A stretch of 64,000 nt of DNA from Brachycybe producta (GCA_036925085.1 JAUPFP010000004.1:9088938-9152937), one strand, 5' to 3'. Positions 34,377 through 46,568 are shown, numbered from the stretch's first letter. The notes: generated by a model not told the origin, from the sequence alone. A program made the numbers and translations.

Positions 34377-34757
34377 ACAGGGTGGGCCATAAATCACCAT
34401 ACCCCTACTTGTCTAGCGATCTAATGGGTCTGTATGAGCTCCTTAACGTTGTCTCTGCAGAGTTGGATACGTCTTCAGGTCCTTTGCGACATTTTACGTA
34501 ACATCGCTGGTGTTATGTCTACCCAGTGTGTGGTCTTTCGTGGACCCAAACACTCGCAACTCAGCGCTCTTCAATCGGAAAATTACACGTATCTGCCATC
34601 TGAAGTCCAAGATCCCGCAATCGCGATGTTTTGTCATTGTCATTGCTACCAACTGTTTGCAAAACACACTTTTATTTCTCACCAGGTGGCATTTCAAGTC
34701 ATTATAAGTTACATAAATGATAATATCTAGGAGTACAGTGACTTATGGCCCACCTTG
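34377..34757. mobile_element. Non-autonomous TIR element, ACAGGGTGGGCC ends
   Basis: TACAGGGTGGGCCATAAATCA at the left, complement at the right TACAAGGTGGGCCATAAGTCA, differing at two positions. Such ACAGGGTG ends are common in arthropod Tc1/mariner-group MITEs. No transposase frame. Confidence 0.8.
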
Positions 34758-35050
34758 TATAGAGAAAAAAATTTGCAATATAAGAACAAAATACTTTTAA
34801 TGTTATTTACATTTATCTTATATATGGTTATTGATTTGTATTGTAGTTTATTAAGTTATCTGTCTTTTCTTTCTAGTCTGAAAGCTATTCAGTTCAGTTA
34901 TTAAATTATTATAGTTTGTAGATCAAAACAAAACTGTATTGTGGCACAAGTAATATTTTTTCTGACTGGATCATAGCAATACATTTGACTCTGATGCCTA
35001 GTTCTCACAACCTTCTTGTAGCTCGGGCTAAAATAGCTCTGGTTAAATGA

Positions 35051-35870
35051 CCTCTACCTTGCAGTGGTGGGGGGCTTGCATACTCTGACGACCTCGAGAG
35101 CTATACCAGCGGTAGCATAGCTACCAGAAGGGCCACCCAAGCCGGGCAGGTCTTCGTGAGGTAGGAGTTAGACTAAAGGTACATTCCCACTCACCAGTTA
35201 AAGCTACGTTATTGCTACTTTACGACCCAATGACGTCACAAAGTACGACCTACTGACAACTTTAATGAGAGTTGTAAAGTTCAGTAGGGGAACCGTACAT
35301 GTTGGTTATTTCAGTAGAAAAGTAACAAAGCAGTAGTAAAACAGCCAATAATAATAAACACATTCCCTCCCTATATTCTATTTCCTCAAGAGGGCCAATT
35401 ACAGAAGTGACCACATTTTTTCTGGCAAAAGGAAATGATAAAACCCATACAAGTGGTGTGGCTTACTATTATGACATCACATCCTCTTATCTGCACCTGA
35501 TTGGCTAGCAGCAAGAATAAGAGCAGTGTAGCAGTGGAATGGGAACACCTGCACAGCAACAACAAGTGCAGCAGCAGTGCAGTATCTGTTGTAGCTTTGC
35601 AATGGGAATGTAGCTTAAGGAGAAGGAATAAGGTAACTCCGATACAAATCCCTGGTAGAGGGCAGCAGCTCTATCAGTACTAGTAGAAGGCATAATTCAA
35701 CTGATGAAGGATTGGCTTCTAACTAGATGAATACAAGTGTGATCACAATGATTAGAGGGTTGTATTCCTGTGATGCCGAAGGCAAGGGGAAACCACTGCA
35801 TAAATTTCCCAAGTATACAACAAATACAATTGCTGTGGAACCAGTCCAATAACTGAATGACAAGAAGAAG
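35051..35870 (+). mobile_element. Retroposon R1, copy 2
   Basis: Flanked by AAATGAC at 35045-35051 and 35871-35877 (first base shared), a 6-7 bp duplication. Matches copy 1 on both sides of foldback f. Same direction as copy 1. Confidence 0.85.
35177..35615. mobile_element. HM foldback f, inside R1
   Basis: AGGTACATTCCCACTCACC to GCAATGGGAATGTAGCT, flanked by TAA (35174-35176, 35616-35618). R1 copy 1 supplies the empty site, GTTAGACTAAGAG, so the TAA duplication is demonstrated here. Confidence 0.92.
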
Positions 35871-37104
35871 AAATGACTGTGTTCACATGTGAGCAGCTAC
35901 ATATGGGTTTTGTGTGACCTGCCTAAGGGTGGTGCTCGCTACAGCATATTTATTTCATTTTTACAAATTTGGCACTGGCCATTAAGTGTGGACATTGTGT
36001 GTACAGCCTGCATAATGTATACAAAATTGGAGGGAAAATGGCTGATATTGTCCATACTAATCAAACTGAATTGCATAATTTTAGGTTGGTCGATGATTTA
36101 TATTTTATGGAAATAAGTAATTATTAAATAAAGATTAATTGATAATTTGAAATTATTTTAATAGATTAACAAATAGACTGAAACATCTAACAGTGGAAAT
36201 AGAAAATGCATAGGTGAAGACGCCATTTTTCCTTTGGATTTATGACCACCAGGTGGCGTACGATCAAGTTAACTTTGTTTTGCATTCACACTAAATAATG
36301 TGTAGGCTACATATGGGTAACCAAGGCTACCTAACCAAAGCTAACATTTCACTTTGACCACCATCTATTGTGTTCTCACAACCTTTATACATAGGCTAAG
36401 TCCTTAGCCTGAGCTACATAAAGGTTGCGAGAACTAGGCACGAGGCATTCCTGATATGTTCTTCGAATGGAAGAAAAATCTATCATTTGTAATGGTAATT
36501 GAAAAGAAATCTAGAAAATATTCACAAGTTTGAACTTGAAGTAAAATTCTATCAACTTTTAAGTCGAAGATCACCTCATTAGCAGACCAAAGACATGACC
36601 AAAGCCTTGCCCTTTTCGGACGTTTATGCCTAGTTCTGACAACCTTCATGAATAGAAATCTGAATAGAAAATGGCGTCATTCATTTTCTATTTCCATTGT
36701 TAGATGTTTCAGTCTATTTGTTAATTTATTAAAATAATTTAAAATTATCAATTGATCTTTATTTAATAATTACTTATTTCGATAAACTCTAAATCATCAA
36801 CCTACCTACATTTAAAACATGTTGCATTTAGTGTGTTCAATGAAGACTCATGCAATTCAGTTTTGTTAGTATGGACAATATCAGCCATTTTCCCTCCAAT
36901 TATGCAGGCTATACACACGCACAATGTCCACACACAATGGCCAGTGCCAAATTTGTAAAAATGAAATAAATGTGCTGTAGTGAGCGCCACCTTTAGGCAG
37001 GTCACGAAGCCCATATGTAGCTGCTCACATGTGAACACAGTCGTTTAGCCAAGGCTATTTTAGCCCGAGCTACAAGAAGGTTGTGAGAACTAGGTATTAC
37101 TGGC

Positions 37105-37500
37105 AGATGATAATAAATAGACCCAATGTTAAAGAAAAAATGTATTTTTTAAAAATACACAGTCATGTTTATTTTTCATATGCAAAAGTTGTCCAATATT
37201 AAGTTTTCAAAGTGAAATGTGCACCTTAAATATATGCTGATCGAGTGACTAGAATAACAAGAAATTGGGAAGTGCGGTTCTATTTTTTTAAAAATATTTC
37301 AAAATCGCAAATTTCCTAACTCTTATGTTAAACTTCATTGAGTACGTACTTGTAAGCAAAAAAACATCCATTAAAATATTGGTAAAAAAAAATACCTAAA
37401 AATAATTTTAAAAAACCAGAAAAGAAAAATCAGCACGTGTGCCAATGTGTTGGCTTCACATTGGTTTAATTGTGGTTTTTTAAAATTATTTTTAGGTGTT
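37105..37500. repeat. FB1 left-arm fragment
   Basis: AATAGACCCAATGTTAAAGA through ACATTGGTTTAATTGTGG; GGCGGCAATATG is partly deleted. Confidence 0.8.
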
Positions 37501-38536
37501 TTTTTGTTAATTCCTGCCCGAGTGTAGCAGGAATAACAGGGTTTGTTTTGGGTTCTTGAAGCTAATGAAAGCTTGTATTAAAAAAAAATAACATGAGACT
37601 TTTTAAAGACAGCAAATGTAAAATTTAATGTTTATCCCCCCAAAACTTATAGTTAGTTAAATTAGTAATAGTGAAAAATGTGTTTTTTCTTCCCTGTCCA
37701 TGATGTTTCCAGGCAGCAGCAATCCTGGGCACTTCTATGGCACTCCTGTGGCACTCTCTTCTCTTAACTCTTTTTTTTTTGTATCCTGTCTCCCCCTTCC
37801 ACTGTTACGTTTCGTTTTGTTTCTCGAAAAATCTTCTATTTTTTGCTTGCGCACAAGGTTTTATTTCTCTTGTGGTTTTTTGCCATGTGCAAAATAGGTG
37901 CCGTGTGCACCTTATTTGCATATGCATAATTTGCACTTTACGGTGAGATGTTGTATTTTGATAATGCTCTTTAACCTTTTGCAATAGAAGTTTCATTTGA
38001 AAATGTAAACTCATGTTATTCGTATTGGAAGTTCTGTCAATGTATTGTAAATTGATGATCGTCTAATGTGCTAAAGTTTATACAAAACTGGCATTAATAG
38101 CTTGTTGTCCATTAGAGATGATAATTTAGCTTCGCCATTTTGTATAGTGCACAAGTCGACATTGACAGTAACGAAAATGGTTTCTTAGCTGTAAATCTCT
38201 TTTTCATCTTTTTTGTTTTGACAAATAAGAAGAAATACACTTTCAGTTATTTTTAAACATGAGTTAACTGCAAATTTGGCTGAATGCCACGAAGATACAA
38301 GTCTATTATTGCCTTGTGATTTGCATTTGGTTTTTCTCATTTGTGGATTATTCTGTGCCATGGCTGCCTGGACATCTGGACTTCCCTCTACAAGGTAAGT
38401 GTCTTGTCAGGTGTGTCTTTTACACATCTGATATTTTTTTACAAACAATCCATTACAAATCCATTTATATCCATTAAATCCATTAATCCAAATCCAATCC
38501 ATTTACAAACATCCATCCATTAAAAAATGGATGGAT
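37501..38536. other. Spacer with weak exon-like signals
   Basis: A GTGCCATGG start context at 38355-38363 is followed by a CAAGGTAAGT donor at about 38391-38400 (see findings). A pyrimidine tract ending CAG lies before 37713. None is supported by a recognised protein. Confidence 0.3.
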
Positions 38537-39065
38537 GTTCTTATTTGGGGCGTACTCAATGGAGTTCAACATAAGTCAGAAATATTTTTTAGAAATATTA
38601 TTTGAAAAATAGATCCACACTTACCAATTTTTAGAAATCGGGAAGAACTTCAGTTTCCTCCGCCCTTGTTTTGACGGCCAGCAACTTCTAATTGGTTGGT
38701 TATGTAGTCTGACGTCACATGCTCCGCCCTTTTCAACGTCGAAACCACACAACAAACCAATTAGAAGTTGTCGGTCGTCATAACAACGGCGGAGCCAACT
38801 GACGTTCTTCCTGATTTCTAACTGCCTGTATTTTTTGGTCATTCTATTACTAGATAAACATATATTTAAGGTGCACATTACACTTTGAACCATCAAAATT
38901 GGACAACTTTAAATATGAAAAATAAACATATTGCCACCGCGACTTTGTATTTTAAAAATTAACGTTTTTTTCTTTAACATTGCGTCTATGGGCTCAATAG
39001 AAAAACGATGCTAGCGCTCTTTGCGGAGATTTTTCGAAGTAATTTTGTGATGTATAGCCTCTTAA
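38537..39065. repeat. FB1 right arm, split by M8
   Basis: GGGCGTACTCAATGGAGTTC to GATGTATAGCCTCTTAA (TTAA 39062-39065). An M8 copy interrupts it at CACTTACCAATTTT. Confidence 0.87.
38631..38829. repeat. M8 copy 5, nested in FB1
   Basis: TTAGAAATCGGGAAGAAC to TTCTAACTGCCTGT. Left tip ACAGGCAG is lost. Central part in the same sense as copy 4. Confidence 0.85.
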
Positions 39066-39817
39066 GTGTTAAATTATGACAATTTGGCATGCATGGTTAG
39101 TATGGTGGTAAATGCCGTACATAACAATGTCTTTTGTTGCTAGCCACTGTTGATGCTTTTATTTTTGGTAGTTCACACTCTACTGATAAACATATAAAAA
39201 AAAGCCTAATGTAATTTTGTTTTGAGCCAAACTACAGAGAGAGAGAGAGAGAGAGCACATTTTTCCAAGCAATTACGAGCAAACAGTATTCATCAGCAAC
39301 GTTTATTCGATTTCCCCAGAACCACACATACAATACATACACACATTCAATTTCTATCATGTTTGTCTAATACATGTGGGATTGTGGGTGGCCTCTATCT
39401 ATCTGTATGTATTTAGTGCATTTGAAAGAAGGAGGAGAAAAAAAACACCAACTGTGAGCTCGTTTAAACAATCATTCGTTTAACGTCACAAGGGGTAGAT
39501 GCGTCAAGAGTTCAAATTGTTTATAAATTGGAGTAAGCAGCAGCAGGGTTTGCTTGCTTGCTTGCTTGCTTGCTGTGTTGCCATTAAATTTCATTTAGGG
39601 GGTGTTTATATACAGTAAACAAGGTGCCAAGCCAATCTAATTGAAAGTTTCGATCAGCTCCACAAAAATACACACAACACACACACATAGACAACACAAA
39701 TACACACATTATTTAATATAAAAAGAGCACCGATTAGTTGGCATCTAGGGGGGGTGGTTTTATAAATTGAAAGTGTAAAGCCATTAGATTGATTCTTGTG
39801 TGTTGAATAGAAAGATA
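39066..39817. other. Spacer with short microsatellites
   Basis: (GA)n at 39236-39255, a GCTTGCTTGCTTGC run at 39552-39573 and ACACACACAC-type runs near 39670-39690. No gene supported. Confidence 0.5.
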
Positions 39818-40797
39818 CGGAGCCTTGTAAAGGACACGCGAGATTTTTTTTTTTTTTTAATCTCGACATGTCGACTTTTTATAAAACTGGATATGTCGAC
39901 TTTTTATAAAACTGGATATGTCGACTTTTTATAAAACTGGATATGTCGACTTTTTATAAAACTGGACATGTCGACTTTTTATAAAACTGGACATGTCGAC
40001 TTTTTATAAAACTGGACATGTCGACTTTTTATAAAACTGGACATGTCGAATTTTTATAAAACTGGACATGTCGACTTTTTATAAAACTGGACATGTCGAC
40101 TTTTTCCAGAAACTCGACTTGTCGACTTTATTCTCGGCATGTCAGCTTTATCCAGAATCTTGACATGTAGACTTTATTTTCGACATGTTGATTTTTTGCA
40201 GAAACTCGACTTGTCGACTTTATTCTCGACATGTCGGCTTTTTATAAATTTTTATAAAACTCGACTTGTCGACTTTATTCTCGACATGTCGGCTTTTTAT
40301 AAATTTTTATAAAACTCGACTTGTCGACTTTATTCTCGACATGTCGGCTTTTTATAAATTTTTATAAAACTCGACTTGTCGACTTTATTCTCGACATGTC
40401 GGCTTTTTTTATAAATTTTTATAAAACTCGACAAGTCCACTTTATTCTCGGCATGTCGACTTTTTATTAATTTTTATATATAATTCGGCAAGTCCACTTT
40501 ATTCTCGACAAGTTGACTTTATTCTCGACATGTTGACTTTTACTTTTATTCGGCCATGTTAATTATGCCATGTTTTGCGTACCATACTCTAATAATTAAT
40601 TTATTGCTGCTACAAGAGCTTGCGCTTGAAATAATTTAATTATCAGAGTATGGTGTGCAAAACGTGGCATATTTAACATGGCTGAATAAATGAGATTTAA
40701 AGTCGACATGTCGATAATAAAGTCGAAATGTCGACATTAAAGTCGACATATCGAGATTTAAAAAAAAATTTGCAAAAGTCCCCTGCAGGGCTCCATA
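39818..40797. repeat. FB3 copy 3 with expanded minisatellite
   Basis: TACGGAGCCTTGTAAAGGAC to CCTGCAGGGCTCCATA. 39870-40100 holds about nine 28-bp units TGTCGACTTTTTATAAAACT plus GGACA; 40190-40480 holds a second unit type with ATAAATTTTTATAAAACTCG. The core TGTCGAC/GTCGACA is itself palindromic. The GGCCATGTTAATTATGCC hairpin lies near 40550-40680. Confidence 0.92.
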
Positions 40798-41436
40798 AAA
40801 AGAAGAAAGCAAAAAAAAAAAAAGAGTAAAGAAAAAATAACCCTCATTATTTTAGCGACGATTAACCTACTCCCCCACTCCCTCTTCCCGCGCCTCCCCG
40901 CGACCCCCATGCATCCCTTTCCCCCCATCCCCTCTTTCTTTGCTCTTCACTCAGCAAAACTTATCTTGATGGAAAAATGGCTTTATTATAAAGAGGAAAT
41001 GAAATTATCGAAATAGATAATCGAAATGATGGTTAATTGGTATCCTTAATGCATCTTATAATAACTTTTTGAGTAGACAATACAAATAAAAATGTTATAA
41101 TGTTAGAGCTCAAATTAAATAGGCTTTTAGGGTAGTGTGTTGCGACTGCCTCACCACGGGACTGTTGGACTGTGTGTGTGTGTGTGTTTTAGATAAAGTT
41201 TAAAATTAGTGTTTAATTTGAATCGCATTTATAAGATGGGTGTTTTAAATGGCGTTTATATTTAGCACTTAAGATGTCTACATAATGGAATTGTTTCTTA
41301 ATTATAAAAGTGGTCTTTGGTTCTTTTATGCATAATAATAAGTGAGGGGTATGGACGTCAAGCAGGGACGTACTGAGCCCGGGTAGCAAGGCGTCATATA
41401 TGCCACCTGCGCCAGTTCTTCCAGTGCGTCAAACAT
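40798..41436. other. Spacer, nothing recognised
   Basis: C-rich strip 40870-40935; TG run at 41172-41187. No gene supported. Confidence 0.45.
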
Positions 41437-41439
41437 TTA

Positions 41440-42282
41440 TGGCGCATTCACACTAGGCTGGTTGCTGATGGCTCGTTGTAGCCCTCGAGCAGCATAGTGT
41501 GAACTGCTACAAGCAGCTGCTTTCTCCAGCAGGCTAGTGATATTAACAGCGGCTGGTGAAGTTGAACATGTCTAACTTTAGCAGCTATCAGCTGGTCATT
41601 TGACTCTTTTGCCGCAGTCACACTAGGCTGGTTTCCCAGCCACTGGTTGCTGCTGGCTGGTTGTAGCGCTCTAGTAGCATAGTCTGAACTGCTACTAGCA
41701 GCTGCTTTCTCCAGCGGGCTAGTGATTTTAACAGCGGCTGGTGAAGTTGGACATGTCCAACTTTAGCAGCTACCAGCAGGTCATGTGACTCCCTTCCTGC
41801 TGCTGCCATCTAGTGTGAACTTTTTGTTGCTAGTTGTGGCACTAGTGGTAGTAGAAACTCCACTGCTTGAGTTGGTTGTTGTTAGAGTTTGTGTTTTTGC
41901 AAGACGGTGATTGGATGACTTGCACTGCTAATCCCAGCAGTGACTGGACAAGTGTGAACCCAAAGCAGCTGCTGCTTGCTGTTGCTGCTAATAGCCAGCA
42001 GCAACCAGCGGCTTGTAAACCAGCCTAGTGTGACTGCGGCTTTTCTGTTGCTACCAGTGTGCTACCAGCCAGTGTCGCTGTTAGTGGCACTAGTGGTAGT
42101 TGAAACTCCACTGCTTGGGTTGGTTGTTAGATTTTGTGTTTTTGCAAGACGGTGATTGGGTGACTTGCATTCCTAATACCAGTGTGAACCAAGTGTGAAC
42201 CCAAAGCAGCTGCTGCTTGCTGTTGCTACTAATAGCCAACAGCAACCAGTGGCTTGTAAACCAGCCTAGTGTGAATGTGCCT
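41440..42282. mobile_element. HM foldback e2 (outer)
   Basis: TGGCGCATTCACACTAGGCT to AGCCTAGTGTGAATGTGCCT, flanked by TTA (41437-41439, 42283-42285). Interrupted by e3, a close relative. Confidence 0.9.
41610..42041. mobile_element. HM foldback e3, inserted in e2
   Basis: TGCCGCAGTCACACTAGGCT to AGCCTAGTGTGACTGCGGCT, flanked by TTT (41607-41609, 42042-42044). Arms carry CAGCCAGCAGCAACCAG and its complement. Confidence 0.9.
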
Positions 42283-42285
42283 TTA

Positions 42286-42613
42286 CTTTTATACGCTGTC
42301 GCTGTCGAGCAATGCACGTAATATGTGTTTAGATACATATTTCAAAAATATAACACCTACATTTTTGTAATTTAAGCTAATTGTTAACAGCATATTAAAA
42401 TATACAATTCTAACTATACTGTATTACTTGAAAATTAACTAAAGTTACAGGCTGAACAACCCAACAGGAGCCGAACAGAATTGTGAAGGTGCCGGGATGT
42501 TTTTGAAACTGCAAGGCATCCAAAAACCTCTCAAAACTGGAAGGCCATTGGGAGCCTCTCAGAGCTAAGAAGCCCCATAAGCACATAGAAATTGTGAAAC
42601 CCTCGGAAACCCT
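42286..42613. other. Spacer, nothing recognised
   Basis: 42440-42600 has balanced composition, but no recognised protein in any frame. Confidence 0.4.
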
Positions 42614-42860
42614 ATAGACACTTGCCCTATTGACAGTTGTCCTAAATCCACTTGCCCTAAAATCATTTGTCATAAAGGAACATTTGCTGTAGACACTTGC
42701 CCTAAAAAGATGTTTGCCCTAAAGGGACATTTGCCCTAAAACCATTTGCTCTAGATTCCTAGAAGGATGTTTGCCCTAAAACCATTTGCCCTAAAGGACA
42801 CTTGTTCTCTCTTTTCATACGGTTTCGTGTCGTTCGGTGGAATATGTGTCGCTAACTTTC
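42614..42860. repeat. FB4 copy 4, left half
   Basis: CACTTGCCCTAAAATCA-type units then the centre ATACGGTTTCGTGTCGTTCG; no right arm. Confidence 0.83.
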
Positions 42861-43910
42861 TATTGAATTATTTCGTAGATAATTTCGTAGAAAAGAACTA
42901 AACGCGCATGCTCGGAAGCATTGTAACACATTTTGAGAAACTTGAAAACGAAGCCATTTTTTTTTCCACCACTTTGATGGAAAACGATGTCCAGTCTAAT
43001 GGAATAACCACCCCTCTATGGGAGGTTTCCAATTAAGATGAGAATAATAAGTACAGAGAACAATAAAAGTTAACCAATCTACGTTTAGCAGCGATTAATT
43101 AGTAAAAATGGTCACACAAATTGCCATATAAGGACAACGTTTTCGGGGTTGTTTTGCTAACTGAAAGTACAAAATCGGAAACGAAAACGAAATCACTTAA
43201 TTTAAATATATATAAATTTCGTTATACTTAATTTCATACGAAATTTCGCTAACTCTCTCTATTATCTAAAAACCGTGGGTTTGCTGAGTTCGCATTCTAC
43301 CATTGATAGAACCGAAAATAAGTATATTGTTTCAAATTGCATTTTTGGATCCACTGTGCCGCATAACTTATAGTAGATACCTACTACATGCAATGCACCA
43401 TTTATGTTTGAATTTAGGTCCTGCATGCATTAAATAAAACGAAATCAATTTTCTAAGTTATATATGTAACTTGTACTCTCAAATAGTGGCCCTAGGACAA
43501 AATTGCATTCAGCAGCTTTTGCTTTTTTTTTTTGATAGAATGCATCAGACTTGCTAGATTGCCTTTTACCTCGTGGCCATCTTACCAATCTTTTGAAGTC
43601 TAAATTGTGATCAATAAAGCAGTGACAAGTGTGTTTGCAGACAAGTAAATCAGAGAAAATTGCTCTGATGGGTTGATATAATACATAATCTGTTATCATA
43701 CTGCCTGCAGTGTTCATGTAGAATGGGGTACTTCATTTCCTGTGTTCAACACAATCGATTTATACGCCCTTTTCCCTCCATTTTTTTTTTTTTCTTCTTC
43801 TTCCTCTCTTTATTAGAAGCTTGCATCACAAAAGATCCTCCTTCCTCTCTTTTCTACTTGTTTGAAATAAAATTCTACTATATTTAATATATAAATACCA
43901 TGGTTGCATA
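42861..43910. other. Spacer, nothing recognised
   Basis: No gene supported. A short T run at 43760-43800. Confidence 0.45.
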
Positions 43911-44110
43911 TGTTACTGTCAATCTGCGGAATCAGTCAATCTGCATATTGCCTAGGCAATCTGCAAGAAACTACCAATCCTGCTAGGAAATCTGCAAAAT
44001 TCAACGCCTAAAATGTATTGAATTTTGGCAGATTTTCTAGCAGGTTGGTTGGTTTTGCAGATTGACTAGGCAATATGCAGATTGACTGATTCCGCAGATT
44101 GACAGTAACA
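43911..44110. repeat. MD copy 4 (best copy)
   Basis: TGTTACTGTCAATCTGCGGA to TCCGCAGATTGACAGTAACA, 200 bp, arms nearly perfect, with TA-rich flanks (ATA/TAT). Confidence 0.92.
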
Positions 44111-44465
44111 TATATGTATCATTGATCAACATTTAAGTAATATGCGTATAGCTCTTTATTTACAATTGGGGGTTGGTTGGTGGTGAACAATTTGCTACCA
44201 TGTTATAGGAACAACAGCAAATAAGTAAGAAGGGAAGAAAAAGAAAAAACGGAATATGAATTTCTGCCGGAAATGCCCACTGGGCTTTGTGCTGGTTACA
44301 ATTTTATAAGCTTACAGTGTCAGATAGGGGCTGTGCAAACGTGTATGCTCAAGTCTTAGCCTTTTTACCATCGGTTGATTCAAAAGAGACTCAACTGAGG
44401 CTTGAACAAAAATTGTGACAAATCTAGTCTCTATATTTGCAGCTAGCTTTTGGCATGACCGGAAG
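44111..44465. other. Spacer, nothing recognised
   Basis: No gene supported. Confidence 0.45.
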
Positions 44466-44621
44466 TAAAGCCTCGTTTTCACGGCGATAGTTCTTTCAGT
44501 GAAAGTAGCTGTCATAAAAGTTGTGATTAGTTCACTCTTACGATAGCAACTGTCTCACATGTCTTGAAGACTGAAGTAATATGATAGTTCTGTCATGACA
44601 GTGATAGTAGGTTTTTGTTTT

Positions 44622-44755
44622 TGGAGGAATACCAAAGATTTCCTTGTTTGTGGAAAGAAGAATTGTCCGGATTTCGAAAACAAAGGGGTTTTTTTAAATC
44701 CGGACAATTCTTTTTTTCCAAAAACATGGAAATCTTTGTTATTCCTCGAAAAACT
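44622..44755. repeat. Palindrome within foldback h
   Basis: GAGGAATACCAAAGATTTCC and AAGAATTGTCCGGATTT face their complements; centre AAAGGGGTTTTTTT. Confidence 0.85.
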
Positions 44756-45045
44756 TCATAACCTCAAACCATTCCGCTATTATTTACTTCAAAGAAATGC
44801 TTGATTTGACAAATTCAGATAATTGACAGCACGACCAAAAAAAAAACACTAGCAGTAAAGAAATGTGTTTGAGTCAACAACAGTGTTGTGACTCCCTCCA
44901 GAAGCCAAATTTCCCTACAAAGTGAATATTTCCCTAGAAGTAGTCACTCAATAACAATTACACGTAGGGCCTACTATAGTGACAGTTTTGTATGTATGGT
45001 AATAGTCACTATCACTGTCGCAATAGTACTATCAACTATCTAGTC

Positions 45046-45379
45046 CAAGCATGTCAAACTCGCAAACCACAACGAATATCTTTGCGGCCCATGCAGCCCC
45101 TGTCAGATTCAGGATTACTGACATTCAACTTGGGTCACTTTTGAAAGTAATCACTACGAACAAGATTTCCCCCGAAGTAGGAAAGATTGTAGCAGAGAAG
45201 AGATGCCAAGTGTCCGGAAGAAAACATTAATTTTACCGTTGCCCTTGTTCTTTTTTCTACTGTACTTTTCGAAATAAACCTAAGTTTCTATAAAAATTGA
45301 AGTTTTCTTTGTGTGCGGCCCACGTAAACTTAGACCTTGTTTATTTGGCCCGTGTTAGCCTTTGAGTTTGACATGCTTT
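45046..45379. mobile_element. Non-autonomous hAT element (ZBED-type ends)
   Basis: CAAGCATGTCAAACTC at the left and GAGTTTGACATGCTTT at the right, one mismatch in 16, flanked by exact 8-bp duplications ATCTAGTC (45038-45045, 45380-45387). Holds GCGGCCCATGCAGCCCC, a feature of hAT elements with such ends, and an AATAAA at about 45273, as if it kept the 3' end of a parent gene. Confidence 0.92.
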
Positions 45380-45606
45380 ATCTAGTCAAACGAGGTAGTA
45401 TCATAGTGCTATCGCAACAGTGCAATAGCAATTATCTCGTGGCCGATGATAGTTTTCGTGATAGTTGCTGTCATGACAGCACTGACCACCACCAGGATTT
45501 CGTCTGCACCAACCATTTTGGTGTTAGGTACAAACCAGGTCGTCACACTGGCCAACATGGCAAATGACAATTGCGATGGTCCTTTAATATGCCGGTGCGC
45601 GTTTTG

Positions 45607-45860
45607 TTTAAGGCCTCAGATACACGTCCTCCATCTTGTTGTTTTGAGCAGACGACAACGAGATAAATGAGTGTTACTATATGGTCTCACTAAAACTTGA
45701 AGAATTAGTCTCACAATCGCTCAATGAAGATACAGTAAAGCGAAAAATGCAATAAAAAGTAGTGTTCTTTAAGTGATCGCTTTATAGAAATTTTGAAAAG
45801 GTCCTTCTATTTTTAAATGAGGTTTAAAATTGTACGATTTTTCAATTTTTTTCGATTTTT
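45607..45860 (+). repeat. FB2 copy 3, left arm
   Basis: TTTAAGGCCTCAGATACACG, GACGACAACGAGAT, CAATGAAGATACAGTAAAGC; breaks at a T-rich stretch. Confidence 0.78.
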
Positions 45861-45889
45861 CGATTTTTTTTTTTTTGCTATAAAACAAA

Positions 45890-46110
45890 ATATCGCACTC
45901 GATATAGCGAAAAAGTAAAAAAGAAGTAAATCACAGTGAAGCCAAAACAGTGGCACACTTGTTGATTTTTTTTCTGTTTTTTAAAATTATTTTTACGCAT
46001 TTTTTATGAATAGTTTAATGGCTGTGTTTTTCTTGCTCAACGGAGTTTAACATTCGCCTTAAAAATTCGCGATTTTGAAATATTTTTGTTTAAAAATAGA
46101 AGCCCACTTT
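45890..46110. repeat. FB1 fragment
   Basis: ATCACAGTGAAGCCAAAAC, TTAAAATTATTTTTACGC, ATTCGCGATTTTGAAATA; only the loop and inner right arm. Confidence 0.78.
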
Positions 46111-46516
46111 CAAACTTCATGAAATTCTATGACTACCCAGTCACAGGAAAAAAAAAGATACACGAAAGGGGTGAACAAGTCACACTGATTTTTTTTTTCT
46201 TCCGGAAGGGGAAGGGTTCTATTGTTTTGTATAGAATCTGTCTCATAGGTTCTCAAGGGTTTAAAAATTACACATGTTTGTATGAACAAACTAAGCTTTG
46301 GGGAGCTAATTTTTAGAAGCCCGGCTCTAGGGGACCAGATGCCCTGATGCAACCTTCAGTTCAGCTCCCTTAATCAGCTCTTTATTTTGAATGCAGTGGT
46401 TGAGTGTCGATACATGGCGGGTTACGGTCGGGCATGTTGATGCTGGCACCGATTAGGGGTTCGGACCGTGTACATTTTCGAAAGTTTTATTGTTTTTAGG
46501 AGACTTTCTATGACTC
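46111..46516. other. Spacer, nothing recognised
   Basis: No gene supported. Confidence 0.45.
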
Positions 46517-46568
46517 CTGTAATAAACCCTAGGCTGTACTTAAAAGTACAGCCTAGGGTTTATTACAG
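46517..46568. repeat. Perfect 25-bp-arm hairpin
   Basis: Left arm 46517-46541 and right arm 46544-46568 are exact complements (CTGTAATAAACCCTAGGCTG start) with a 2-bp AA centre. Confidence 0.97.

Larger units (their letters stand above)
34995..37095. mobile_element. HM-like foldback g, four-layer nest
   Basis: Outer ends GCCTAGTTCTCACAACC and GGTTGTGAGAACTAGG; arms share AAGAAGGTTGTGAG and CACATGTGAGCAGCTACATATG. The left arm is split by R1, which is itself split by foldback f. The middle (36370-36440) holds another small palindrome ending GTTCTCACAACC/GGTTGCGAGAAC. Confidence 0.82.
44469..45560. mobile_element. HM-like foldback h, right end unclear
   Basis: Starts AGCCTCGTTTTCACGGCGAT after TAA (44466-44468). 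Many GATAGT/ACTATC words face each other. The right terminus was not found. It carries a palindrome (44622-44755) and a hAT MITE. Confidence 0.55.
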
